Shown here piece by piece: positions 24,349 to 34,309 of a stretch of DNA of 64,000 nt (positions are counted from its first letter, which is position 1; each line of letters opens with the position of its first letter). Source of the stretch: Pseudovirgaria hyperparasitica (taxonomy: Eukaryota > Ascomycota > Dothideomycetes > Acrospermales > Acrospermaceae); assembly GCF_010093815.1 (NCBI RefSeq), contig NW_022985564.1, positions 416,590 through 480,589 of the forward strand, given 5' to 3'. The notes beneath the pieces are model-generated. The model did not search any database and was not told where the DNA came from. It worked only from the letters and a program-made list of their open reading frames with translations. Both the position numbers and the translations under genes were made by a program.

Positions 24349-25104
24349 GTGCCTGGGTCGCTCTATATACTCGCGTCGGTGAACAAGTCCGACGATTCTG
24401 TATGAAAACCACCTCATCACACTACTGTGATTGCTCGCATTGTTTCCTGTACCACCAACTTTCCTTTCTGTTTACCTGCAACCATCTTGCATCACCAGCA
24501 CAGCACAATCGGCGTTCTTCAAGGCACACTCATGGTCGTCTCCCTATCTGCGCTAGGGGATACTACCACCTTTTGCTATGTTGGTTTTAGGATGCGAATG
24601 CTTATATACCACACCGGGTCTTGCTGCATTGTACTTGACTGCGTTAAACTTTTATATTCCCTGCGCTAATACTCCTCCTCATGGCTGCTGTTGTTTGGTT
24701 GCTGGGCTCAAAGTCCCTTTGATTTTGGCTACATGCCGCCGGTTGGACAGGGGCGTACTCGTCTGGGTCACTTGGGCAGCTGCATATGCGGTGCGGTTAC
24801 TGCTGCTGCTGCAATTATATACATGTCGACATGACGACATATGATCAATGTACTACTTATTTGTTCACTCTTCACTGACTGGTGTGTTTTATTGTGCATG
24901 TGTGGTGGTATGCGTGCGTGCGGTACGGTACATTGGATGCGCTGCGTGCATGCATACTTACATACTGCTCGTGCTCGTGTCGTGCTCAACATGCCTGATA
25001 ATGATCGGCGGGTATCTCATCCATTCATCCATCCCTCTGTCCATCCATCCATCCATCCACCCCTCCACTCTCCGCTCAAAACCAACCCTCAAAAACCACG
25101 CACC
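24349..25104. other. Intergenic region between convergent genes
   Basis: Between the duplicated 3' end and the POP8 stop codon there is no supported gene. A CATC/CCAT tetramer run occupies about 25019-25065. This stretch should contain the 3' UTRs of both neighbours. Confidence 0.6.
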
Positions 25105-25776
25105 TCACTCCCCCTCCCCCTCAAATAACCCCACCCCGCCCTCAACCCCACCAAACACCACCGCCCCAGCCCACTCGCCCCATGCGCGCACCCTCCAGCT
25201 CACTCCTCCTCCTCCTCCTCCTCCTCCCGCACCTCCGCTATTAGATCCAGGTCCAGATCCAGATCCAGATCCGGAACCGCTGGAACCGCTGGAGCCGGAG
25301 CCAGATCCAACCCACCCCCCAACAGCAGCGACAACCGCGTTCCCGTCCTCGCGCGGCACGCGGATGTACATGTCTTGTTCTCTGTCTTGTTCTCCGTGTT
25401 GTTCTCCGTGTTGTTCTCCCCGTTTTCCCTGTCCGTCATGCTTCTGCCGTCCCTGCCCGTCATTCTGTTGCTGGTCGTAGTCATGCTGCTTCTGCTGGTC
25501 GTAATCGTAGGCCTCGTAAGCAGACGTCCCAACAGCGAGGATATCAACCGGTATTGCGCCGCCCGTGTGCCCGAGGAATTGCGAGAGGGCGGCGGCGAGG
25601 TAGGTGCGTGCTGTTAGGGCGTCGAGGGGGGGTTGGTGGTGTTGGCCGGATGTGGACGTGAGGACGAGGTGGATATATGTCCAGTTTGAGCGGGGGAGGG
25701 GGGTGGAGGGTGTGGATTTGGGTTGGTTTTGGGTTTTTCGGGGGGGCTTCTTGGGGGAGGGGGAGAGTGAGGGCAT
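25105..25776 (-). CDS. POP8: RNase P/MRP subunit POP8-like protein
   Basis: Single exon, 223 residues, start at 25776 (MPSLSPSPKK). POP8 is a small protein subunit of RNase P and RNase MRP, which process tRNA 5' ends and pre-rRNA. The Pop8-like fold is recognisable in pieces: NWTYIHLVLTS (about 31-41), LDALTARTYLAAALSQFLG (51-69), IPVDILAVGTSAYEAY (75-90), YIRVPREDGNAVVAAVGGW (137-155) and VSWRVRAWGEW (192-202). Two low-complexity inserts interrupt it. One is at residues 91-136, rich in D/Y/Q/K with GEQH repeats (25369-25506); the other is at 157-191, almost only G and S (25204-25308). The gene is head to head with ESS2, with 299 bp between starts. Confidence 0.82.
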   Translation of the reverse strand: MPSLSPSPKKPPRKTQNQPKSTPSTPLPRSNWTYIHLVLTSTSGQHHQPPLDALTARTYLAAALSQFLGHTGGAIPVDILAVGTSAYEAYDYDQQKQHDYDQQQNDGQGRQKHDGQGKRGEQHGEQHGEQDREQDMYIRVPREDGNAVVAAVGGWVGSGSGSSGSSGSGSGSGSGPGSNSGGAGGGGGGGGVSWRVRAWGEWAGAVVFGGVEGGVGLFEGEGE

Positions 25777-26075
25777 TGTTGTTGTTTTTGGTGGTGGTGA
25801 GGGTTTGAGGGTGGTGGGCGTGGAAGATTGTTGTGTGTAGGAATTTCTGGAAGAAGGTTGAGCTCGGACCTGATTATTACCTGGCTGGGCTAGCGGGGAC
25901 TTGCATAGTCTGTAGGGCTGACGGCCCGCGTCATATTGCCTAGTCTGTCTTTCTTCTTCCTCCACCTTTGTCTCCGTCAGCACTGTTGTGTGACATCTCA
26001 CGCAGCGCATTATCATACACATTCACGCTTCATCCTCACCCTGTCCCTCCGCTCGAGGAGTCGCAGCAGCACAAC
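25777..26075. promoter_or_regulatory. Shared divergent promoter of POP8 and ESS2
   Basis: The 299 bp between the two start codons must hold both promoters and 5' UTRs. The strand bias flips within it, from G/T-rich on the POP8 side to pyrimidine-rich (TCTTTCTTCTTCCTCC) on the ESS2 side. That fits two outward-facing transcripts. No TATA box is obvious. Confidence 0.6.
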
Positions 26076-27572
26076 ATGGCCTCCGACTCCTGCAGAGCAC
26101 TCACGAAGCGCTCATCATCCACCACGCTCATGGGCCCGCCGCCTCCACCCCCGAAACGAATAAAACGACCGGCAAAGGTCCTCGACGAAGACACCTACAC
26201 CAACGCACTCGACCACATCATCAAACGCGACTTCTTCCCCGGCCTGCTAGAGACGGAAACACAGCACGAATACCTCGACGCGATCAGCTCCCGAGACAGC
26301 CAATGGATCGCAGAGGCAGAGAGGAAATTGACAGAGGTCATGACGCCCCGGCCCGACGGACGACGCGGGCGCAGAGGCGTCAGCATGACGCCTGCCAGGG
26401 CGATGGAATCTGCTGGTGAGACGCCGCGAGGCTGGACGGGTGATACGCCGCGGACGCAGGTAGATGAAGGAGGGAAGACGGGCGAAGCTGCAGAGAAGGA
26501 CAAGAAGCCGCATCTCAACATGTCGCTCGGCGAGTTCCAGGCGACATACACGTCCGAAGACAACGAGTCGTTCAACGCCGTGCTCGACAGGGAGAACGAG
26601 AAGAAGCGGAAGCAGAACGGCTATCTGTGGGCGGGAAACAGGATCCCGTCGAAGCGACAGCTCGCATGGCACGCTGCTCGCTCATCACAAGAAGAAGATG
26701 AAAATGCAATCGAAGCGCAGCACAACAACCTCATCAAACCCTCCTCCTCCACCACCACAACCCTCATCCGCACAACCCACGCCCCGGACCCCCGCCCCGC
26801 ATCCCTCACCCACCGCCCCTCCTCCACCCCCACAAACGCAATCCTCTTCCCCCCCTCCAGCATCGAACACACCCACCCCACAACCCTCGACGCCGCCCTC
26901 TCCCGCTCCCTCATGCCCCCCAAACGCACAATCTACACAAACACCCGCCTTGCCCCCGACCCTCTCCACCCTTCCTCAATCCCCCCCGCATCCCCCTCCC
27001 TCTCCGCCATCGACGCCGCCATCGCCCGCCGTCCCCGTCCCTCGCTCTCACTCCCTGGCTCCTCCGGCGCGGAAACCCCGCGTGTGAATGGCTATGCTTT
27101 TGTCGATGCTGAGCCTGAGTCTGAGCTTACCCCTGAACCCGACTCGCGATCGGCGTCTGCGCTGCTCGCCCGTCTTGGCCCTGCTGACTCAACCCCGAAC
27201 CCGTTCTCGATTCAAAGGGTCAGCAGGCGCGAGGATCTGCATCATAGGCTTGTTGATCGACGGGCTGCGTTGCATAAGAGGGGGGTGTTGGGCGTGGTTG
27301 GGGGTGGGGGTGGTGGTGGTGGTGGTGGTATGAGTAGTGGTGGTAGGGACGATGGAAATACACCGCGTTTCGCGAGCAGTCCGGTTCAGCATGGGAGTTT
27401 GACGCCCGCGGCGAGGCGGTTGTTGGAGAGGGTGGGGACGCCGAAAAGGGGGGTTGGGTTTGGTGGTGGTGCTGGTGGAGGGGAGGAGAAAGGGGAGAGG
27501 GCGTGGGTGAGGACGAGGACGCCGGTTGGGGGGACGCCGAGGGGTGTGCTGAGGGGGAGGGGAAAGGGGTGA
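26076..27572 (+). CDS. ESS2/Bis1 (DGCR14) nuclear splicing-associated protein
   Basis: Single exon, 498 residues from the ATG at 26076; the upstream open frame is promoter. The Es2/DGCR14 family (S. pombe Bis1, human ESS2) is nuclear and associates with the spliceosome C complex. Family landmarks: KVLDEDTYTNALDHIIKRDF followed by FPGLLETETQHEYLDA near the N-terminus; SLGEFQATYTSEDNESFNAV in the middle; NGYLWAG; then TPNPFSIQRVSRREDLHHRL and SLTPAARRLLERVGTP near the C-terminus. A ~120-residue S/T/P-rich segment (26730-27060) and a glycine run (27300-27340) look like lineage-specific low complexity. The gene converges with TIF6. Confidence 0.92.
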   Translation: MASDSCRALTKRSSSTTLMGPPPPPPKRIKRPAKVLDEDTYTNALDHIIKRDFFPGLLETETQHEYLDAISSRDSQWIAEAERKLTEVMTPRPDGRRGRRGVSMTPARAMESAGETPRGWTGDTPRTQVDEGGKTGEAAEKDKKPHLNMSLGEFQATYTSEDNESFNAVLDRENEKKRKQNGYLWAGNRIPSKRQLAWHAARSSQEEDENAIEAQHNNLIKPSSSTTTTLIRTTHAPDPRPASLTHRPSSTPTNAILFPPSSIEHTHPTTLDAALSRSLMPPKRTIYTNTRLAPDPLHPSSIPPASPSLSAIDAAIARRPRPSLSLPGSSGAETPRVNGYAFVDAEPESELTPEPDSRSASALLARLGPADSTPNPFSIQRVSRREDLHHRLVDRRAALHKRGVLGVVGGGGGGGGGGMSSGGRDDGNTPRFASSPVQHGSLTPAARRLLERVGTPKRGVGFGGGAGGGEEKGERAWVRTRTPVGGTPRGVLRGRGKG

Positions 27573-27790
27573 AGGAGGGGTGGGAGGGGGAGGGAGACGA
27601 AGTAGGGTGTGGGAGGTGTGTGATGGGTTGGACTATCATGCTGGTTTTACAGAGGATGAGAGGATGGGAGGAAGGGGGATGGAGGGAAAGGGGATTTGAT
27701 ATTCGGAGTCTGGGGGGAAGGGGGAATGGGGAAGGAGAAGGGGAAAGGGACGAGCAGAGTATTGTATACGGAGTCAAGAATACCAGTTGA

Positions 27791-27893
27791 AGATGGGATA
27801 GATGGATAGATGGATAGATGGGTGGATAGACGGATAGATGGATGGATGGGTAGATGGATAGATAGACGGATGGATAGATAGACAGATACCCCC
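27791..27893. repeat. GATAGATG(G)-type tandem array
   Basis: About 100 bp of imperfect GATA/GATG units (GATAGATGGATAGATGG with variants). A shorter relative with GACAGATG units is at about 33626-33652. Confidence 0.93.
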
Positions 27894-28149
27894 GGCATAA
27901 TGATGCAAGCATTTTATATTCACATGTCATATCGCCATGCCATGACATAACATATCACATCATATACGCTATGCACGCCATGCCATATAGCTAGCACACA
28001 TATTTCGTAGCTAGTACATAGGCAGTACATTGTCCTTAATAATCAGTATTTCGTACTTCATAGTAGTCACCAGTATCATCAGCATAATCAGCATATCTAT
28101 CAGCACACAGCCACGCACGCACCACCCACAACCTACACGTTTTCAACAC

Positions 28150-28275
28150 AACACTCAACACACTACACAAAACACACGAAACACACAAAACACACAAAAC
28201 ACAAAACTCAAAACACACAACACACAACACAAAACATAAAACACAAAACACAAAACACAACACACAACACACAAA
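28150..28275. repeat. ACACAAAAC-type tandem array
   Basis: Roughly 125 bp of imperfect ACACAAAAC/ACACAACAC units, almost free of G on the plus strand. Confidence 0.92.
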
Positions 28276-28392
28276 GCACAAAATCAAACGCCTAAGCGCC
28301 GCAAACCCAATCTTATGTTTTTCGAAACATCCCAGCTCCCCTAGCTAGGCATATGTACACAAACACACATCCCACAACCGAGAAACCCAACC

Positions 28393-28783
28393 TCAATAAA
28401 AACTCTCCACCATCGCATCCTTATGCGTCGTATTAATCGCCCCCGCGCCCTGCCCACCCCCCTCACCCAGCCGAAACACACTCTCGACAACACTCAGCTC
28501 CGTGGCGGTAGTGTCCAGCCCCGTGACGGCCATCCAGTCGTTGACCACCATGCCGGCGCCCACGACGGACGAGCCGCGGTTGACGCTGCCGGCGACGAGG
28601 GGCACCTGGAGGAGCGAGGAGAGCTCGTCTTGGTCTTGGATGGAGGTCTTGGGGTGGACGATGCCTCCTGCGTTGGAGAGGGCCATGTAGGAGCCTGTGA
28701 GGACGTTGTCGGCGATGGTTTGGCGGAAGACTTCGACGCCGAGGACGTCGGCGATGCTAGGGGGTTGTTAGTGTGTGTGTGGG

Positions 28784-28830
<47 letters not shown>

Positions 28831-29497
28831 GCGGTTCTGGGCGCATGGGGTTCGGGAGGAGGGAAAGGGGGGTGGAGACGCACATTTCCTCAGTCTCGCG
28901 CTCGATATCCGGGTGCACGAGCGCGACCGTGTCGTTTGCGCATATCACGTTTCCCAGCGCGGACAGGCGCTCTTCGATCCGCTGGATCTTGACTGCGTCG
29001 GGGATGCTGTCGCGCAGGTGTTGCAGTTCTTGGTCTGTGGTGGAGGTTGGGACGAGCAGGCCTTTGCGGTTTCTGTAAGATACGCATGTTCGGTCAGCAT
29101 ATCTGTTCCTTGCCGAGTGATGTAGCTTTGGAAAGGGGGGGGGTGCCTTTACCCGGCGGTCAGACGTCCGACGATGCGCGTGCCGGCAATCGTGGCGTGG
29201 CAGATGGGGATGATGTCTTGGAGTTCGGCTTCGAAGACGCTGCGGCGAGAACGTTCAGTGAGTCATGTTGAGGAGGAATCGGGAGCTTTCTTTACCTGTA
29301 GAAGTTCTCGGACGCACCCACGGCGACGAGGGCGTATGAGTTTGTGAGTGTCGCGAAGACGCCGACTCTAGGAGTTGTATCAGCACGATATGCTCTTCAT
29401 ATTCGCGACTTGACGTAGACAAGAGCGCGTTCGGGGGTCTTTGTGTATGTGTCTCTACTCACTCGTTGGAGTTCTCGAATTGAGCTCTGACGGCCAT
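28393..29497 (-). CDS. TIF6: Translation initiation factor 6 (eIF6/TIF6)
   Basis: Exons from the start: 29497-29463, 29367-29296, 29239-29153, 29072-28884 and 28756-28393, giving 248 residues, the usual length. eIF6 binds the 60S subunit in the nucleolus and cytoplasm, is needed for 60S biogenesis and blocks early 40S joining. The joined product starts [20 protein letters not shown] and continues through [73 protein letters not shown] and [19 protein letters not shown]. It ends in a short tail ([15 protein letters not shown]). Every exon except the last leaves two bases of a codon, so all four introns are phase 2. The last intron (127 bp) carries a long CA/GT microsatellite. Confidence 0.97.
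28789..28827. repeat. (TG)n microsatellite inside the last TIF6 intron
   Basis: About 19 uninterrupted TG units, with a shorter GT run a few bases upstream (28771-28780). On the transcript it reads (CA)n and lies near the 3' splice site of the intron at 28757-28883. Confidence 0.95.
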
Positions 29498-30038
29498 GAC
29501 TGTGTCGTGTGGGGTGTCGTGGGCTTGTAGTGGTAGAATGGTGGAGGAAGATGGAAGTTCTCGAAGGGATGAAGTGACTAGATGGTCCTCGAATAGCGAA
29601 TGTAAGGTGGTGAAGGGGTGTGAGAGTGTATACAGGAGCTGGCTGAGGGAACGAAATATATAAGAAGCGGCCGAATGAAATTTGTAGAGCGCGCGGGCTC
29701 AGCGACGTCAAGGTGGGGGACTGGAAGTTTAGCGCTAGTGAGTTCTGCCCAGCCACAGGTGGCGCTCGCTTGGCCGACAGGATGGATGAGTCGTCGTCGC
29801 TTGTCTACTGCTTTCGGCGATGACTCAGTCGATCTCACACTATGTCAAATGCCAAACAGTATGAATTACTCATCTCCACATTATCCAACACTCTGGAATC
29901 ACAGACAAACAGTCATTGCCATATGGTCCGTGTCATGATCGTGTAATTCTCCTCATTATGAGCCATCCTTGGCGTTTTCAGCCTCAGGCCATGTATCTAC
30001 TCCCCATTCATTCTAAACTCTAATGTATAATGCCCCAT
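29498..30038. other. Intergenic region, TIF6 promoter side
   Basis: The 541 bp between the TIF6 start and the stop of the carnitine acetyltransferase, both minus-strand genes, should carry the TIF6 promoter and the 3' UTR of its neighbour. I see no gene; the antisense and sense frames at 29397-29756 and 29675-29938 are unsupported. Confidence 0.55.
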
Positions 30039-32868
30039 TCAGTACTCTGCCAACTTCAGACTTCGTCCGATAGTCTTTCTGCTCTGCGTCTGTTCCTCGG
30101 GCGCCTTCTCTTTCGCCTTCAGTGCGTTCATGAGCATGCCGGCGTCGAAGAAGCCATCTACGGGGAAACTGGTTAGTCAAAGGAAAGATTAAAGGGAGAC
30201 ATCGCTGGGAGGAAGGGTAACAGGACGTGTGAATAGGAAAGTAGAATAGCAAGACCGACACAGCTCCCACTCGCAGTCAGCGCGCACGCCACCCAGAAGA
30301 CTCAGCAGAACGAATGCGGATGCACCATGATACTTCGTCTCCGAGGCAGCGGCGGCGTAATGACACGAGGACTGCTGCATATACTAGCCCTCAACGGCAT
30401 CAACGGCATCAACGGCGAGCTCGGAGGTGTCGGGAGTCCTGCTTCTACGCGGAAATAGGTGTTGCGGGTATGCTCACATCCACTTAGGCCCTCGTCATCC
30501 GACTCTTCCGTGCTTTCGACCGCCGGTGTCGCCGGCGCTTTACCTGTCGCGTCGGCGCCAATCGCACGCCCGCGGTTCTTTGGTCGCTGGCTCTTGGAGC
30601 GCTGATCGAGCTCGCGGGCCCGGGACGCGGTCTTGTCGGTCGATGTGCCGCGCCGCTTGGTCTGGCGGAGGAGTTTGCGCATCTCGAGGAAGTAGGCTTC
30701 GAGGGCGTCGATGAAGCGTGCTGTCTGGCGGTGCTTGGACGATGCGCAGATGGAGATGCTGCCTTCTTTGATGATGTATCCGATGCCGAAGCCGTCGCCG
30801 GATGTTGGGCCGAAGCCGAATTGGCGGAGTGAGGGATTGCCGCAGTTCGATGTCGATAGAACGGTGGTGTTGATCTTGTCCCAGCCTGGGTCGGCAAACA
30901 GTGCTGGGAGGGAGTGGCTGTGTCCGGATGGAGATGTCTCCCTGGCCGATCCTTCGGTTGAGGCTACTGAGTTTTGCGTTGGCGAGCTGATCTGGTCTGA
31001 GACTGGACTCACGGAGCCAGAGTTCAAGTCGACGCTGCTGGTGAGATCGAGGCCCTCGTCGATAGTCCGCTGCCAGATGCAGTACAGTGCGTAAAGATGA
31101 CGGTCTGGTCCCTGAGCCTTTGCACACTCTTTGGTGTTTGCCGTATGTTTCTCGCAGGCTTTCCGTAGGGCTTCAACTTTCTTGTGGGCTGGGTTTTCTC
31201 CCCAGAATGTTCGGATGAACTCGGTAGATGCAGAGGTCACCGATCGAATAGCCTCGGTGCGGCCATGGTAGAAGGTCTTGGTCATGGCAGGCTCGTAAGT
31301 ACATTCAATCCGGCCATAGAGACCATAGTACGCTGCTTGAAACGCCATCTGCACGAATGCATCTGGCGAGAAGCCCATCGAGGTCATAAAGTTCTTACCG
31401 TATTGCGAGAATTCGAGAGTCGCAAACTCATTCTGCTGGATCAGATCGGCCAGTCTTGTCTCCGCGAAACGCAGCGCCGTGCTCAACTCAGGCACCATGT
31501 CCCACTCGAGCTTGTGCGGCGTTGTGCTGACGTCGCCAAAGCTATCCGGATCTCGCTTGGACGGATCTGGGCTCTGTGACGCCCATAGACTTGGTGCCTG
31601 TCCGTTGATTGTTCGGGCGAAGCGTAAGATTGTGTCTGTGTAGACGTCACTTGCGAAGCGCAGGACTGTGTGGCCGTCGACGCCGGTGTGTTCAAAGTTG
31701 ATGCCAGCACTGCCGTTCTTGCAGACGATGATCTGAAGTTTGTCGTACCATCTATTAGTACATGTACCGACCTGGATGCCCTTCTCGACCTTGCTAGAAC
31801 CACAGAGCATGTTCATGCAGAGCTCTGCGCCCGTCTGGGGTTCGGTGTAGTCGAGGCATAGGATAAACAGCGCCGAGTCGACAATGTTGAGACAGTCAGA
31901 GTTATTCGATCCCTCCTCGCGATGCAGCACATCTCGTAGGCCAGACCACGTCTTCCGATTCTCCGTGCTCAGGACACCCACGGCACTCTTGGCAGCCTCT
32001 TGAATAGGCACCTGCGAAGCATCATCGACAATGACCTGAAGGTTGAGCGCAAGATCCTTCTCGGTCATGATCAGGTCAGAGTTTGCGTCCAGGGCATCGA
32101 ACCAGTAGAACTGGCCGTGGGAGAGCACGACAATGTGCTTGGCGTCGGGGTCCTGACCTATCTGACATCCGTTTTCGGTCGGTATCCTGGCCGTGCCAAA
32201 CAGTCTGGAGAACTGGTACATGCACAATGGCTGGCCTTTGATCGTGTCCGGGGGAAGCTCTTCCTTTCTGACGGCGCGGACGAAAGATAGAGCTGATATC
32301 ACGAGAGAGGCTGCACGGGTGACTTGGTTGTTCCTTGCCGGAGTAGGGTCGTCCTCGAGCAGGAAGAACGGGTTCAGATTTAAGACAACCGGGTTGTCAA
32401 AGTTGAGATACGAGTCGTACCCTGGATCTATCAGCACTTTCACAATTAATGGCCTGTAGAAGACTTACAGAATTGTTCAATGTAATTTGACCTTCCAGAA
32501 GCATACTTCTTCAGCTTTTCCTGCAGGTCCGGTCCATCTTGTTTCAAGAACTCTTCGACGGCTCGCTCCGTGTCGCGATGCTCTTTTGAGCTATGGAGAG
32601 GCTCTAATGAGGCCAGGTATTTCTTGAGAGAAGGCTCCAGGTCAGGGATAGGAAGCTTCGGCAGACTGTCCTGGTGAGCAAAGGTCACGCCCGGCTTTGA
32701 GTTTGGGTTCGTGTGTGATGCAAGAGGTTTCCGATCCGCTTCTGTGAATTCTTGCTTGTCCTGTGACGTACCATCCTTCCTCGCGTCGTTGGTCTGAGAC
32801 ATGTCGGTCTGCTTGACGACAGACCGATCCAACGAAGGGGCGGGAGAGAGAAATGTTCGGACTGCCAT
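30039..32868 (-). CDS. Carnitine O-acetyltransferase (FacC/YAT type)
   Basis: Exons from the start: 32868-32469, 32421-30478 and 30157-30039, giving 820 residues. It swaps acetyl groups between CoA and carnitine so that acetyl units can move between compartments during growth on acetate or fatty acids. The choline/carnitine acyltransferase fold is evident: PIPDLEPSLKKYLASLEPL near the N-terminus, WYDSYLNFDNPVVLNLNPFF across exon join 1/2, and the catalytic His near residue 378 in FEHTGVDGHTV. STSNCGNPSLRQFGFGPTSG is the substrate-site strand. Length and the end (DEGLSG|YGFFDAGMLMNALKA) fit the longer, cytosolic FacC-like group. There is no peroxisomal AKL/SKL tail. The second intron (320 bp) is unusually long for this window. 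A second in-frame ATG at codon 23 (MSQTND) could give a shorter form. Confidence 0.93.
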
Positions 32869-34305
32869 GGTAGGGGAGATGCGTTAGCTAAGCGTGTAGC
32901 AGCGATATAAATTTAGAAATAGAGAGCAACCGCAATGCCGTGCGGTAGAAGTAGGGATGACAGTCTTGGAGGAAGTAAGAGGGCATTTGGGTATCAGACC
33001 ATGAGCAGGGCACGAGACAACAGAATGTCGAGAGAGGAAAGAAAGTGAGAAGAATGAGAAGTACAAGATGAACTTATATGAATGAAAAGTGTTTCTCCGT
33101 GCAGAGGACAAGAGGCAAACAGGGGGGTCCGCCCGACCGGAACAGCCCGTCATCAGCCGTGAACATGTGAATGGGGAGCTGTGTGCACTTGCATTTGAAA
33201 TATGCTTGAGACACGACACGGTATGATAACCAGCGGACCATAGAAGCGGAAGAATGGCCGCTAAACTCGGGTGTATAGATAGAAGTCGAAGGGATAACAG
33301 ATATGGAAGCTTAGCATGGCACGTAATGCATGCTTCCGGCTTACCTTGGTAACCTTGTCAGACTGGGGCCCTGAAGGATGGGTTGTGAATGGTCGAGTCG
33401 ACGGATGCTGTAGAGTTAGACTGAATGTGAAGCTCACCACTACCTAGTAACGAGTCTTGACCCCTCGATGCGAGCTGTTGATGGGCACTCAGATAGACGT
33501 AATCACAAGGGGAGGCTTCCCGGGGGACAGCGGGTGACGCCGGTCAAGAGGATGAAGCTGCGGAGGTTTAGTTTCAGAAGGCAGAGACAAGGATAGAGAG
33601 CATGGAGGAGGGGTGCTCGCGATGGACAGATGGACAGATGGATAGATGGAAGTACGGACGGACGAGAGGAAGTGAATGTATTACAGTGCGTTGCGGGCAG
33701 GGTCTCTGTCTGGACGTGGTGGGTCTGGACTGGCTCCACTTCCACTATATGTGATGTATGAAGCGGAGGCTCACAAGGTACGGGCTTGGAGAATCTGCTG
33801 GGTATATGAAGTGTGTAGATGTGTTGACAGAGCAGTGGTGGATGAGATGTGGGAGCGGATGTCAGCGTTGATAGAAGGAGAGGCGTGATCTGGGGCGCGA
33901 GGGACGTCTCAGCCAAGAGGTATGTAGTGTGTAGTGTGGATGATATATGACATGGTAGTAGTACCTTGACTACTTCTGATGTAGTGTGTATTATGTCTTA
34001 AGTGTGATGTCGTTCAGTATAAAGGCTAGTATAGCAGAGCGGACCAGAGGAAGTGAACGCCGAGGTTGATGCAAACTGCCCCGGACTGCCCCAGTTTTAG
34101 GCACCCAGACCCCCCAGATTCCCCAAAACTCCCCTAGAAACGGGCACCAAACGCACCAGACGCAGCTAAAATTAGGCACCAAGTCCCCCCCGGCCGGCGT
34201 CTGACGTCGTTTGCTTGGCCTGGCCGGTCCGTGTTGTGTTTACCCCACCGCTTGTCCTTCACACTTCGCATACACTTCGCACTTCGCACACATAATCACC
34301 ATGCC
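32869..34305. other. Divergent intergenic region
   Basis: The 1.4 kb between the carnitine acetyltransferase start (minus) and RAD57 start (plus) has no supported gene. It contains GACAGATG-type repeats near 33626-33652 and a C/A-rich stretch at about 34080-34190 just upstream of RAD57. Frames at 33503-33916 and 33676-33888 look accidental. Confidence 0.55.
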
Positions 34306-34309
34306 ATGA
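34301..34309 (+). promoter_or_regulatory. Minimal uORF overlapping the RAD57 start codon
   Basis: ATGCCATGA: an upstream ATG opens a two-codon reading frame (Met-Pro-stop) whose TGA shares two bases with the main ATG at 34306-34308. The ATGA overlap is the geometry used for termination-reinitiation or leaky scanning, so it may tune RAD57 translation. It matters only if the transcript start lies upstream of 34301. Confidence 0.6.

Larger units (their letters stand above)
27573..28392. other. Intergenic region between convergent genes, repeat-rich
   Basis: This 820 bp holds the 3' UTRs of ESS2 and TIF6 and two tandem arrays listed separately. The frames reported here on either strand (27647-27898 minus, 28036-28287 minus) translate those arrays and are not genes. 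Confidence 0.65.

Noticed and set aside
24172-24405. Small plus-strand ORFs after the 1231-residue gene
   Set aside because: They are the out-of-frame duplicated copies of the gene's coding end, explained by the 94-bp repeat.
28036-28287. C/V/F-rich minus-strand ORF
   Set aside because: It only translates the ACACAAAAC array.
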